Assembly: GCA_002342685.1 (NCBI GenBank)
Contig: DDQN01000056.1
Span: 47,152-111,151 of the forward strand
Origin: Vibrio sp. UBA2441
Lineage (GTDB): Bacteria; Pseudomonadota; Gammaproteobacteria; Enterobacterales; Vibrionaceae
DNA length: 64,000 bases
Direction of reading: 5' to 3'
Numbering within the stretch: the first letter of the stretch is position 1; the number at the start of each line of letters is the position of its first letter. Positions 9,030 through 16,669 of the stretch are shown one piece after another. A model generated the notes under the pieces. The model saw only the letters and a program-made list of their open reading frames with translations, had not been told where the DNA came from and searched no databases. The position numbers were made by a program, and so were the translations under genes.

Positions 9030-9837
9030 AAGAGCCTCTTATTGAGTTAAGCGATAATATCCAATCTCGAACTTGGTGCGATAACAACACTATTTTTAGA
9101 CTCAAACCGCTTTAAGGTATAGATGTTTCGTCAAATCTATAAAATTGGTGAGATTAATTATGGTTTTTAAGGGGAGTCCCCTTTGGTTGTCATGTTGCTT
9201 TATTGGCTGCATCGCATCAAATTAAAGTAAAAATGAAATACATTGCATATCATCATATTTATTGACCGCAGGATAATGCAGCTCCAAAGACAAAAAATCA
9301 ATACCAAACCAATTGCTTAAAACGACTGTTTTTCACCAACCTAACACTAATAATCAACATTATTAACAACACATAATTCAAAATAAGCCTACAAACCACT
9401 AGAAACCAAACTAGAAGAACCAATAGGCAATCCTTAAGACAATTATGAGTCACTCGTCTTTATTAAAGTCTTTAGATTCAAGGATTGAGCAGAATAAGAA
9501 GGGAGTCTCTTTTATGCGAGCGCTAACATTCACCACCCAAAAGTACATCTACATTTAGTGAATTTCTAGACTCATCGGATAAATCGTTTTTAACAAGATA
9601 AATATCTCAAAAAATAATTCTCTATTTGCTCTACCTGCTTAATTTTTAAGCAAATAAAAAGAATAAACTGTGAATCCAGATAAAATTTCTAATAAAAAGT
9701 TCATCAAAGAGAAACAAATGAGAAACACATCATAGTTATTATCACCCTCAATATGGTACTTAAGATACTCATACACAAACATCTCTAAATGTTGAGATAT
9801 TGGGTATTAAGGTCAATAACTATAAAGAGAGGTCAAC
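9030..9837. other. Gene-poor 808-base intergenic region
   Basis: AT-rich stretch between the divergent symporter and DUF3545 genes. I see no frame longer than a few dozen codons. It holds a compact palindrome AAGGGG-AGT-CCCCTT (9171-9185) in the symporter leader, and a 14-codon ORF at 9514-9558 behind a GAAGGGAG sequence. A 9-base inverted pair, ATAGTTATT near 9734 and AATAACTAT near 9816, flanks the promoter-side of the DUF3545 gene. None of these is a recognised RNA family. An unannotated small RNA is possible. Confidence 0.4.
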
Positions 9838-10023
9838 ATGGAAGGCTTTCTACTAGACGACATAACGGGAATCAGCAACCATCAACCACGCTCAAGCAGA
9901 GCAAAGCCAGCAAAGCGTAGATGGCGAGAAATAGAGGCAATTAAAGACCGCCAGCGTCTACAAAAAGAGTTAATGGATATGGACGTTTGCCTTGATCACT
10001 GCTTAGAAAAATTGGATATTTAA
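9838..10023 (+). CDS. DUF3545 family small protein
   Basis: A 61-residue, highly charged cytoplasmic protein. The block RWREIEAIKDRQRLQKELMD (28-47) is the DUF3545 signature found in Vibrio and related marine gammaproteobacteria; the function is unknown. The N-terminal third is polar and probably disordered. An AGAGAGGT ribosome site 6-10 bases before the ATG and a strong terminator 25 bases after the stop show a well-expressed, single-gene transcript. Confidence 0.85.
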   Translation: MEGFLLDDITGISNHQPRSSRAKPAKRRWREIEAIKDRQRLQKELMDMDVCLDHCLEKLDI

Positions 10024-10047
10024 TACCCTCTACTAACAAACATTCAG

Positions 10048-10077
10048 AACAGGCACCTTTAGTGCCTGTTTTATTTT
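10048..10077 (+). terminator. Terminator of the DUF3545 gene
   Basis: AACAGGCAC (10048-10056) pairs perfectly with GTGCCTGTT (10062-10070), loop of five, then TTATTTT. Classic intrinsic terminator on the plus strand. Confidence 0.85.
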
Positions 10078-10087
10078 ACTACTGCTT

Positions 10088-10690
10088 TCAGAACGTTTCA
10101 GTTTCAGTTTGCCGCACACGATCTGCCAATTGCTTATATTTATCCGCAATGGTGTCCCCGAACACTGGGTCATCATCATTTTGTTCCCATAAGCCTTCGA
10201 CAAACTGCCAATCTTCGGTGGTAAAAGAACGCTTGATTAACGGCAAAATTTCCCGTTCTTCTAAATCTAAATGACGCTTCTGTATATAGATAAATTCTTC
10301 AAGTTGGTCGGCAAACACATCTAATGGCACCACAGCATCTTGCAAGATCATCTCAACAGTCATCAAAAAGTCTTTCGTTTTTTCTGATAACTTTACGTGC
10401 TCTTCTTCCAAATTTTTAACTTTAGTATTATCAGGGTAGTGTTCTATAAAATAACGATAAAGAATGTCTTCTTTAGGATGGTGCACAGTTTCAGAATGAC
10501 AAGATAAGTAATCAACTATCTCTTTGATTAATGAATAGTTTATTGGCTTTTCTGCTTTTATGTTGTCCCATTTACTCTTAAGGATAACTAAAAGACGTAC
10601 CATGTAGCCATGCTCACGGTGGATTTGCTCCAGCATCATTGCTTCGTTCTCCTTTATATATGTACTCAAATCACTTTTAAAATAATCCAT
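10088..10690 (-). CDS. Hemerythrin domain-containing protein
   Basis: A 200-residue all-helical protein of the hemerythrin/HHE cation-binding family. Likely di-iron ligands are visible in REHGYM (about 24-29), CHSETVHHPKED (about 69-80), EEEHVKL (about 99-105) and KRHLDLEERE (about 153-162). Such proteins sense or bind oxygen or nitric oxide, or repair iron-sulfur centres. This one lacks the N-terminal ScdA domain, so it is not a full YtfE/ScdA repair protein. It is convergent with the DUF3545 gene and lies upstream of ung on the opposite side of a 110-base gap. Specific role unknown. Confidence 0.82.
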   Translation of the reverse strand: MDYFKSDLSTYIKENEAMMLEQIHREHGYMVRLLVILKSKWDNIKAEKPINYSLIKEIVDYLSCHSETVHHPKEDILYRYFIEHYPDNTKVKNLEEEHVKLSEKTKDFLMTVEMILQDAVVPLDVFADQLEEFIYIQKRHLDLEEREILPLIKRSFTTEDWQFVEGLWEQNDDDPVFGDTIADKYKQLADRVRQTETETF

Positions 10691-10802
10691 TCAGAGCGCA
10701 CCTAACATCGTAAAGTAGCCTGAATATAATCCTTATTTTTCATAATGATTTTAGTATATATAAAGAACAGTAAGCTTGCTTTGATTGCTGTCGAAAATTT
10801 AC

Positions 10803-11480
10803 TCAATCAAGTTTTGGTTGCCAGTCTATTGGTGCTAATCCTTTTTCAGACAACAGGAGGTTGGTCTGTGAAAAGTGTTTACAGCCGAAAAAGCCTCTAT
10901 GAGCAGACAGTGGTGATGGATGTGGAGCGATTAAAACATGATGCCGCTCTCTGTCTATTACCTTACCTTTCTTTTGCGCATGAGCGCCCCACAGCAGGAA
11001 AACGACCCCTTCACAATACTGGTTAACCGACTCAATGATTTTATCTGTAAACGTTTCCCAGCCACATTTAGAATGTGAATGTGCCCGGCCTTGCTCTACA
11101 GTCAGAACGGTATTAAGCAATAAGACGCCTTGATCTGCCCAGCTCTTTAAATAGCCGTGATTAGGAATCTGGAACCCAGGAATGTCCTGAGCCAGTTCTT
11201 TATACATATTAACTAAAGAAGGCGGAGTTTTGACGCCTGGTAATACGGAGAAACAGAGCCCATGCGCCTGATTCGGTCCATGGTATGGATCTTGCCCGAT
11301 AATCACCACTTTTACATCAGCAAATTTAGTGTATAGAAAAGCGTTAAAAACATCGTCAGAAGGCGGAAATATTGATTTACCAGCCGCTCTTTCCGCTTCA
11401 ACAAAATCGACTGTCTTTTGAAAATAGTTCTGCTGTTTTTCCAGATTAATGACATCATTCCAGGTAGGCTGATCACACAT
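10803..11480 (-). CDS. ung: Uracil-DNA glycosylase
   Basis: Family 1 UDG, 225 residues; it removes uracil from DNA to start base excision repair. The catalytic water-activating motif GQDPYHG is at 62-68 (Asp64), and the Leu-intercalation loop HPSPLSAHRG at 187-196 with the catalytic His187. FLLWGAHAQKK (161-171) is the uracil-recognition segment region. Its start follows a 70-base gap after the small ORF at 11630-11740, on the same strand as nfo, so a base-excision-repair group nfo-(small ORF)-ung is plausible. Confidence 0.97.
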   Translation of the reverse strand: MCDQPTWNDVINLEKQQNYFQKTVDFVEAERAAGKSIFPPSDDVFNAFLYTKFADVKVVIIGQDPYHGPNQAHGLCFSVLPGVKTPPSLVNMYKELAQDIPGFQIPNHGYLKSWADQGVLLLNTVLTVEQGRAHSHSKCGWETFTDKIIESVNQYCEGVVFLLWGAHAQKKGKVIDRERHHVLIAPHPSPLSAHRGFFGCKHFSQTNLLLSEKGLAPIDWQPKLD

Positions 11481-11629
11481 ATTTTAATTTCCTAAGCAAC
11501 GGTTTTTGCATTGTACTCTAAGCACTGCAAAATAATCCTCCACTTTGAAAATTTATAGGCAACAACGTCGCCGACTTACTAAAACTTCTATGCAGTGAAG
11601 ATAACTCCCTTTACCTTCAACTCTAACAA

Positions 11630-11740
11630 TCAACGGTTTCTCTGTGGTGTACGAAAATGTCCTCGGCCTTGTATATGACGGTTTGGTACTGGTGCATGAC
11701 GGCCGATAGTTTGTGTTACTGCGGTTGATATAAATTTCAT
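11630..11740 (-). CDS. Possible 36-residue basic small protein
   Basis: Not a recognised gene. The ATG at 11738-11740 follows AGAGGAT with good spacing and opens a 36-codon frame ending in TGA. The predicted peptide is strongly basic (His and Arg rich), with the segments RHAPVPNRHIQGRGHF (14-29) and RTPQRNR (30-36). It lies between nfo and ung on their strand. A second frame on the same strand, 11553-11783, is longer but has no good ribosome site. The evidence is only the start context and composition, so this may be a chance frame. Confidence 0.4.
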   Translation of the reverse strand: MKFISTAVTQTIGRHAPVPNRHIQGRGHFRTPQRNR

Positions 11741-11850
11741 AATGGCATCCTCTTTCTGTTTGTGAATCGCTCACACAAAACACTATGAAAGAAAGATGCC
11801 AACATCAGAAAATAGAGCAAAAATTCAACAGCAACACACTGTTTTTAATC

Positions 11851-12702
11851 TTATTTCATTTCTAACATCCGTAAAGCCTGAATTTCATCACCCCAGATTT
11901 CTGGCTCAATTGTCTCTAAGATCAATGGGATAGAATCAAAACGCTTGTCTTTTGCTATGTACTCAAAGCATTCCCAACCAATTTCACCTTTTCCTAGTGA
12001 GTGGTGTCTATCCACCCGGCTGGCAATTTCTACTTTTGAATCATTAAGATGCATTGCTCGTAAAAAGTGCATACCAACAACGCTATCAAATTCAGCAAAG
12101 GTTTCTTCGCAGGCTTGTTTAGTTCGTAAGTCATAACCTGCCGTAAAGGTATGGCAAGTATCGAGGCAAACTCCTACCCTTTCTTTGTCCTCTACCTGGT
12201 CAATGATCTCTGCAAGATGTTCGAAACGCCAGCCTAAGTTAGTTCCCTGACCCGCCGTATTTTCGATTACCGCGATAACATTAGGTACCGCCTTATGCGC
12301 CAAATTTATAGACTCTGCGATTTTTGCTAAACACTCTTTCTCAGATATCTTCTTTAAATGACTCCCAGGATGAAAATTAAGCAGAGTTAAACCTAATTGT
12401 TCACAACGCTCCATCTCATCGATAAATGCAGCCCGAGATTTTTCTAACTTCTCAACTTCCGGAGCACCCAAGTTAATAAGATATGAATCATGAGGAAGGA
12501 TCTGATCTGATTTAAATCCATACTTCTGACAATTTTCTTTAAATGCACTGATACTCTCGTCTGTCAGAGGCTTAGCCGCCCACTGTCTCTGATTTTTTGT
12601 AAAAAGAGCGAATGCATTTGCTCCAATTTCTTTCGCTCTGAGAGGTGCGTTTTCAACACCGCCCGCTGCAGACACATGGGCGCCAATAAATTTATTACTC
12701 AC
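11851..12702 (-). CDS. nfo: Deoxyribonuclease IV (endonuclease IV)
   Basis: Class II AP endonuclease of 283 residues with a TIM-barrel and a trinuclear zinc site. It cleaves the backbone 5' of abasic sites. Signatures include GAHVSAAGG (7-15), NFHPGSH (about 109-115, zinc ligand His), IENTAGQG (about 145-152), GVCLDTCHTF (about 177-186) and HLNDSK (about 218-223). The C-terminus ILETIEPEIWGDEI matches the family. It lies between grcA (divergent) and the small ORF/ung (same strand). Confidence 0.96.
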   Translation of the reverse strand: MSNKFIGAHVSAAGGVENAPLRAKEIGANAFALFTKNQRQWAAKPLTDESISAFKENCQKYGFKSDQILPHDSYLINLGAPEVEKLEKSRAAFIDEMERCEQLGLTLLNFHPGSHLKKISEKECLAKIAESINLAHKAVPNVIAVIENTAGQGTNLGWRFEHLAEIIDQVEDKERVGVCLDTCHTFTAGYDLRTKQACEETFAEFDSVVGMHFLRAMHLNDSKVEIASRVDRHHSLGKGEIGWECFEYIAKDKRFDSIPLILETIEPEIWGDEIQALRMLEMK

Positions 12703-12896
12703 AATAGAACTCTTCCTTTCGTTTGTTTCTTTTTAACGATCAATATACGCTGCCTTAACGCTTTATTTTACTGATTTACCATCAATTCAGGTAATTTAAT
12801 AAAAAACACCTTGTAGTAAAATTACAACAAAATAAAAATACCCTTCCACCCTGTAGCACGTAAAAATATTTAAAATCACTGTCATTACAATGACCT

Positions 12897-12910
12897 TTGA
12901 TTTCAATCAA
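12897..12910 (+). promoter_or_regulatory. Upstream FNR box of grcA
   Basis: TTGATTTCAATCAA, a perfect match to the FNR consensus TTGAT-N4-ATCAA. Its centre is 53 bases before the centre of the second box. In E. coli yfiD (grcA) two FNR sites have this same separation, where the upstream one tunes activation down under full anaerobiosis. Confidence 0.85.
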
Positions 12911-12949
12911 TAAAATTACCTTTATTTATTTGAGGTTTTTGGTTGTATT

Positions 12950-12963
12950 TTGACGTAAATCAA
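12950..12963 (+). promoter_or_regulatory. Promoter-proximal FNR box of grcA
   Basis: TTGACGTAAATCAA, one base off consensus. If it sits at -40.5 as in E. coli, the transcript would begin near 12997, leaving a leader of about 48 bases before the grcA ATG. Confidence 0.82.
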
Positions 12964-13044
12964 TATTATTATAGTCACATAAAGTTACAGCACTTACTAA
13001 CAGTTTAATAAATTACATCATTTTTTGATGATTAGGAGAAATTT

Positions 13045-13422
13045 ATGATCCAAGGTATTCAAATTACTAAAGCCGCAAATGATGAGCTACTAAACTCTAT
13101 CTGGCTATTAGATACTGAAAAGAACGAAGCACGCTGTGTTGCTGCTACTTCTGGCTATGAAGCCGATCAAGTTGTAACTGCATCTGATCTAGGTGAATTC
13201 GAAAGTCGTGAAGTTGCTATAGAAACAGCACCAAAAATTGAAGGTGGCCAGCACCTGAATGTGAACGTTCTTAAGCGCGAAACGTTACTAGATGCAGTAG
13301 AAAACCCAGAGAAATATCCACAGCTGACTATTCGTGTTTCTGGTTACGCTGTACGCTTTAACTCACTGACACCAGAACAACAACGCGACGTTATCGCTCG
13401 TACTTTTACTGACTCTCTATAA
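13045..13422 (+). CDS. grcA: Autonomous glycyl radical cofactor GrcA (YfiD)
   Basis: A 125-residue spare part for pyruvate formate-lyase: it carries the glycyl radical domain and can replace the damaged C-terminus of PFL after oxygen exposure. The radical site is Gly100 in RVSGYAVRF (97-105). The N-terminal half is the Vibrio/E. coli-type GrcA arm. TTAGGAGAAATTT gives a strong ribosome site. Two FNR boxes upstream and a strong terminator downstream show a highly expressed, anaerobically induced single gene. Confidence 0.97.
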   Translation: MIQGIQITKAANDELLNSIWLLDTEKNEARCVAATSGYEADQVVTASDLGEFESREVAIETAPKIEGGQHLNVNVLKRETLLDAVENPEKYPQLTIRVSGYAVRFNSLTPEQQRDVIARTFTDSL

Positions 13423-13448
13423 TTTTAGAAATCACCAGTTTGTTGTTT

Positions 13449-13474
13449 AAAAGGCGCTTATAAAGCGCCTTTTT
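13449..13474 (+). terminator. Terminator of grcA
   Basis: AAAAGGCGCTT (13449-13459) pairs with AAGCGCCTTTT (13463-13473), three-base loop, followed by further T residues. Confidence 0.88.
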
Positions 13475-13674
13475 CAAATTATTTTCATTTCCTTCCTATG
13501 GCTTACTCTGTCTCCAATGAAAGCTCTTGAAATCAAATGCAACAGAGCGCACAATAAATACAGTAAGCGCCGCACTACTTACACAAAGCAAATAAAGGCA
13601 CCAAACTCCAGAAGACAACTCAACTAACCACTATAACTTCCCGTTTCAGTTAGTCGTCGCATAAGGAGATACAA

Positions 13675-13956
13675 ATGCCTAAATATCAGTTTTTTACCTT
13701 TCCCTACAATCAAACGACAGATTTTACCTATCTGGAGATGGGTACAGGTACTTTCTTGGAAGAAAAAGAGAGTTTACTTGAGCAAGATTTCGAAGTGGAC
13801 GGCGACCCAATATATGCAAAAGACGCTTTTACTGCGGTAAAAATTTATCAGACAGGATTTACCCGAACTGTACACGAATATAACTTATCAAATCCATTAT
13901 ATGCGCTGGTACACGGGTTAATAGAACTCGTAAGAACGATAGCAAAAAGGCGCTAA
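13675..13956 (+). CDS. Hypothetical 93-residue protein
   Basis: Not recognised. The ATG is preceded by AAGGAGAT at ideal spacing, so translation is likely. The product has no signal peptide; its first half is acidic and aromatic (FFTFPYNQTTDFTYLEMG), and the last 30 residues form an amphipathic or mildly hydrophobic segment (YALVHGLIELVRTIAKRR) with a basic end. It lies between grcA and the RiPP locus; whether it belongs to the accessory block or the core chromosome is unclear. About 200 bases precede it and 240 follow, with an 8-bp hairpin TGGCGAAA/TTTCGCCA at 14045-14076. Confidence 0.6.
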   Translation: MPKYQFFTFPYNQTTDFTYLEMGTGTFLEEKESLLEQDFEVDGDPIYAKDAFTAVKIYQTGFTRTVHEYNLSNPLYALVHGLIELVRTIAKRR

Positions 13957-14198
13957 ATAGCGATATCTAGTTGGATAGTCCTGACTACAAATTCAATAGT
14001 TTTCTTTTTGAGTGCTACCGTAATCCATACCACTTTCTATAAACTGGCGAAATGGCTTCTCTCTATCCTTTCGCCAATCTAATTGAGTTGTTGATTTATC
14101 CAAACATAATATAGTGGTTATTTGCACAGAACACGAACCAAGAAGGTACGTTATAATTATCCACAGAGAAGTTGCTTACCTTACCAATGACAAGTAAG

Positions 14199-14465
14199 TT
14201 ATATTAAAGCGTAGCCAAAGAACAAAAATATAACACCTGCTATGAACATGGAAATAACGCTTGCTTTCATACCAATCCTCTCATTATCCATGCGTTGTCG
14301 GCCACCACTAAGAATTAGGACTGAAATTATCAACGTGACAACGCCAATGTAAGTAACATAGTCATATAGAGGGACCTTACTTAAGAAAGTAAATTGTCTG
14401 AAAATGATTCCCAAAACTGATATCACTACAAACTTAAAAAGTGTTTTCTTAACAAGTTCTAACAT
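14199..14465 (-). CDS. Small membrane protein next to the RiPP exporter (candidate immunity protein)
   Basis: An 88-residue protein of no recognised family. It has hydrophobic segments at about 11-27, 38-53 and 69-87, so three membrane helices are likely, with a charged loop GGRQRMDNERIGMK (54-67) between the last two. It starts 47 bases after the ABC exporter gene on the same strand and is probably the last gene of that operon. Small multi-helix membrane proteins beside C39 exporters are often immunity proteins for the exported peptide. That role is inferred from position and size only. Confidence 0.6.
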   Translation of the reverse strand: MLELVKKTLFKFVVISVLGIIFRQFTFLSKVPLYDYVTYIGVVTLIISVLILSGGRQRMDNERIGMKASVISMFIAGVIFLFFGYALI

Positions 14466-14512
14466 AGATATTTCCCTATTTTTATGCCAAATGTAAACAT
14501 ATGCAACTAAGC

Positions 14513-16669
14513 CTACATCCAGCCAGAGCTATGAGTGCCTCTTTCACGCCCTAAATAAATCACCCTATCCACGAAACCTAGTGTTTCTTGGCTGTGTGAA
14601 ATAATTATTCGGGTCATTTTTAATACACTGATATTACTGTTTATCCTCTGTTCATTCTTTGTGTCTAAATGGCTGGTAGATTCATCCAGACAAAGAATTT
14701 CCGGATTTTTGTACAAAGCCCGTGCAAGAAATAGTCGCTGCAGTTGCCCGCCAGAAAAACTACTTCCCATATCACCTACCAACGAATGGAGCTGCATGGG
14801 GAGGGCATCTATATCTTTTTTTATACAAGCCAACCGACAACATTTGTTCAGTTTTTCAACATCATAACTTGTATCAAACATTGTAATATTTTCGGCTAAT
14901 GTGCCAGATAGTAGAATATCATTTTGCATCACCGCGCCAAAGTGACGTCGATAGTCATTTAGGGCGAGTCTGCTCATATCAATACCATCTAGATAGATGT
15001 GCCCTGAACAGGGCTTGAGCAGCCCTAACATTATTTTGAGCAGCGTGGTTTTACCACAACCAGACGAACCAGTTATCGCGACCGACTCCCCAGCCTTTAC
15101 TTCTAATGAAATATTTCTAACAACCCACGGGCCATTATCTGAGTAACGAAAAGAGATATTCTCTAATCTTAGATTTCCCTTAATGATGCTCGATAATGTC
15201 GCACTGCCACCAGTTTGCTGATCTTTATCTTGTAATGCGATATCGGATAGTCGTTCAAGATGTAAGCTAAGCAATTTAAATGTGAGCACATTATCAATAA
15301 AATTTGTCACACTGGACGTAAATTGGCTTTTGTAAGCAATAAAGGCCAATAACATACCTACCGTTAAGTTTCCTTCTATCACCGCTAACGCACCCAGGTA
15401 GATAACCAAAATTGATTCCAGACCGAACAATAGACTATTAAGAGCATCCTCTGCTATTCTCAGTTTACCAAGCCGAATATGAGTATTAATAACGTCAGCA
15501 TATCGATTTAGCCAACTATTTTGTCGACTGCTTTCATGTGAAAAAAGTTTGATCGTTTGAATCGCTCTAATCGACTCCAAAAAGGTAGAATCTTCCTTAG
15601 CCCCTGCCACTATAGCTTCTTCGGTAATTCGCCTGTTTGGGTAATAAAATAGCATTTGAATGACAAAAGAAACGAAAACGACCCCCACAACCAATGTGGC
15701 AAGTATCGGATTATATAGGTACATTACGACCAACACGACAACCGCCATCAAACCGTCAATAAGTGCTTCGACCAGGCCAGTGGTTAGCATTTCTCTGATA
15801 GAGGCTAATGACCCAAACCTCGATACGATATCCCCAATGTGTCTTTTCTCAAAATAATGCATTGGAAGCCTTAGCAGATGATGGAACAGATTCGCTCCCA
15901 TTTGTATATTTAATACACTACTAAAGCGTAATACTAACCAACTACGAAATGCACCTACACCGATTTTTAGAATCATTAATGAGGAAAAGCCGACAGCCAA
16001 TACAATCAACAACGACTTATCATTACTCAGTAATACATTGTCGATTACCCATTGCATATAGTATGGCGATAGCAGTGCAACTCCTTGTAAGACAATCGAT
16101 AAAGAGAGCAGAGCAGCTAATGACCGTTTTAAACCTAAAATATTGTCCCACAATTGCCTCATTTTCATAACGACACGGACATCCTGCTTCTTAAATGAGG
16201 CTGCAGGTGTTAGCTCTAAAGCAACTCCGGTAAAGGACTGACTTAATTTTTTTACATTAATTTTTCGTTTTCCAAAGCCAGGATCATTGATATAAATAGC
16301 GTTCTTAGTTACACCTGTAAGCACAACAAAATGATCCAGATCCCAATGCAGTACGCAAGGTAATTTGAGTTGACCTATTTCTGCTAAAGAACACTGAACA
16401 GCACGGCATGAAAAATTCAGATCACCAGCCACTTGCATAAGCTGCGTTAAATTCATCCCTTGTGTATCGAGGTTTAAATGTCTTCTCAATGGTGACAGGT
16501 TAACTTTATGACCGTAATAAGACGCGATCATAGCAAGGCAGGCCAATCCACATTCAGCTACTTCAGATTGCAGAACCAACGGCACTCGACGCTTACCAGA
16601 ATAAGAGAGCAGTTCAAGAGCATCTGTTGTTTGCTCTTTTTCTAATGAAGAATCAATCTTTTCACTCAT
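14513..16669 (-). CDS. Peptidase-containing ABC transporter (C39, CvaB/LagD type)
   Basis: An exporter that removes double-glycine leaders while pumping the peptide out. From the ATG at 16669 it has 718 residues. The C39 peptidase domain (about 28-155) has the oxyanion Gln34, catalytic Cys40 in EVAECGLAC, His113 in DLDHFVVL and Asp129 in INDPGFG, so it should be active. Six membrane helices follow (about 185-465). The ATPase has Walker A GSSGCGKT (534-541), signature SFSGGQ (637-642), Asp662-Glu663 and H-loop His692. The start overlaps the upstream HlyD gene by one base (TGATG), which indicates translational coupling; an in-frame start at 16711 would lie inside that gene. Its likely substrate is the 53-residue precursor at 19664. 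Confidence 0.94.
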   Translation of the reverse strand: MSEKIDSSLEKEQTTDALELLSYSGKRRVPLVLQSEVAECGLACLAMIASYYGHKVNLSPLRRHLNLDTQGMNLTQLMQVAGDLNFSCRAVQCSLAEIGQLKLPCVLHWDLDHFVVLTGVTKNAIYINDPGFGKRKINVKKLSQSFTGVALELTPAASFKKQDVRVVMKMRQLWDNILGLKRSLAALLSLSIVLQGVALLSPYYMQWVIDNVLLSNDKSLLIVLAVGFSSLMILKIGVGAFRSWLVLRFSSVLNIQMGANLFHHLLRLPMHYFEKRHIGDIVSRFGSLASIREMLTTGLVEALIDGLMAVVVLVVMYLYNPILATLVVGVVFVSFVIQMLFYYPNRRITEEAIVAGAKEDSTFLESIRAIQTIKLFSHESSRQNSWLNRYADVINTHIRLGKLRIAEDALNSLLFGLESILVIYLGALAVIEGNLTVGMLLAFIAYKSQFTSSVTNFIDNVLTFKLLSLHLERLSDIALQDKDQQTGGSATLSSIIKGNLRLENISFRYSDNGPWVVRNISLEVKAGESVAITGSSGCGKTTLLKIMLGLLKPCSGHIYLDGIDMSRLALNDYRRHFGAVMQNDILLSGTLAENITMFDTSYDVEKLNKCCRLACIKKDIDALPMQLHSLVGDMGSSFSGGQLQRLFLARALYKNPEILCLDESTSHLDTKNEQRINSNISVLKMTRIIISHSQETLGFVDRVIYLGRERGTHSSGWM

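Noticed and set aside
9030..9250. Glycine riboswitch before the alanine/sodium symporter
   Set aside because: Some Vibrio homologues have one, but the aptamer core motifs are absent here.
9514..9558. 14-codon ORF with a GAAGGGAG site
   Set aside because: Too short to call a gene without conservation or expression data; kept only as part of the note on the empty region.
10745..11026. 93-codon plus-strand frame
   Set aside because: Mostly antisense to ung, which is certain from its motifs.
11553..11783. 76-codon minus-strand frame between nfo and ung
   Set aside because: No good ribosome site; a shorter frame at 11630-11740 in another register has one.
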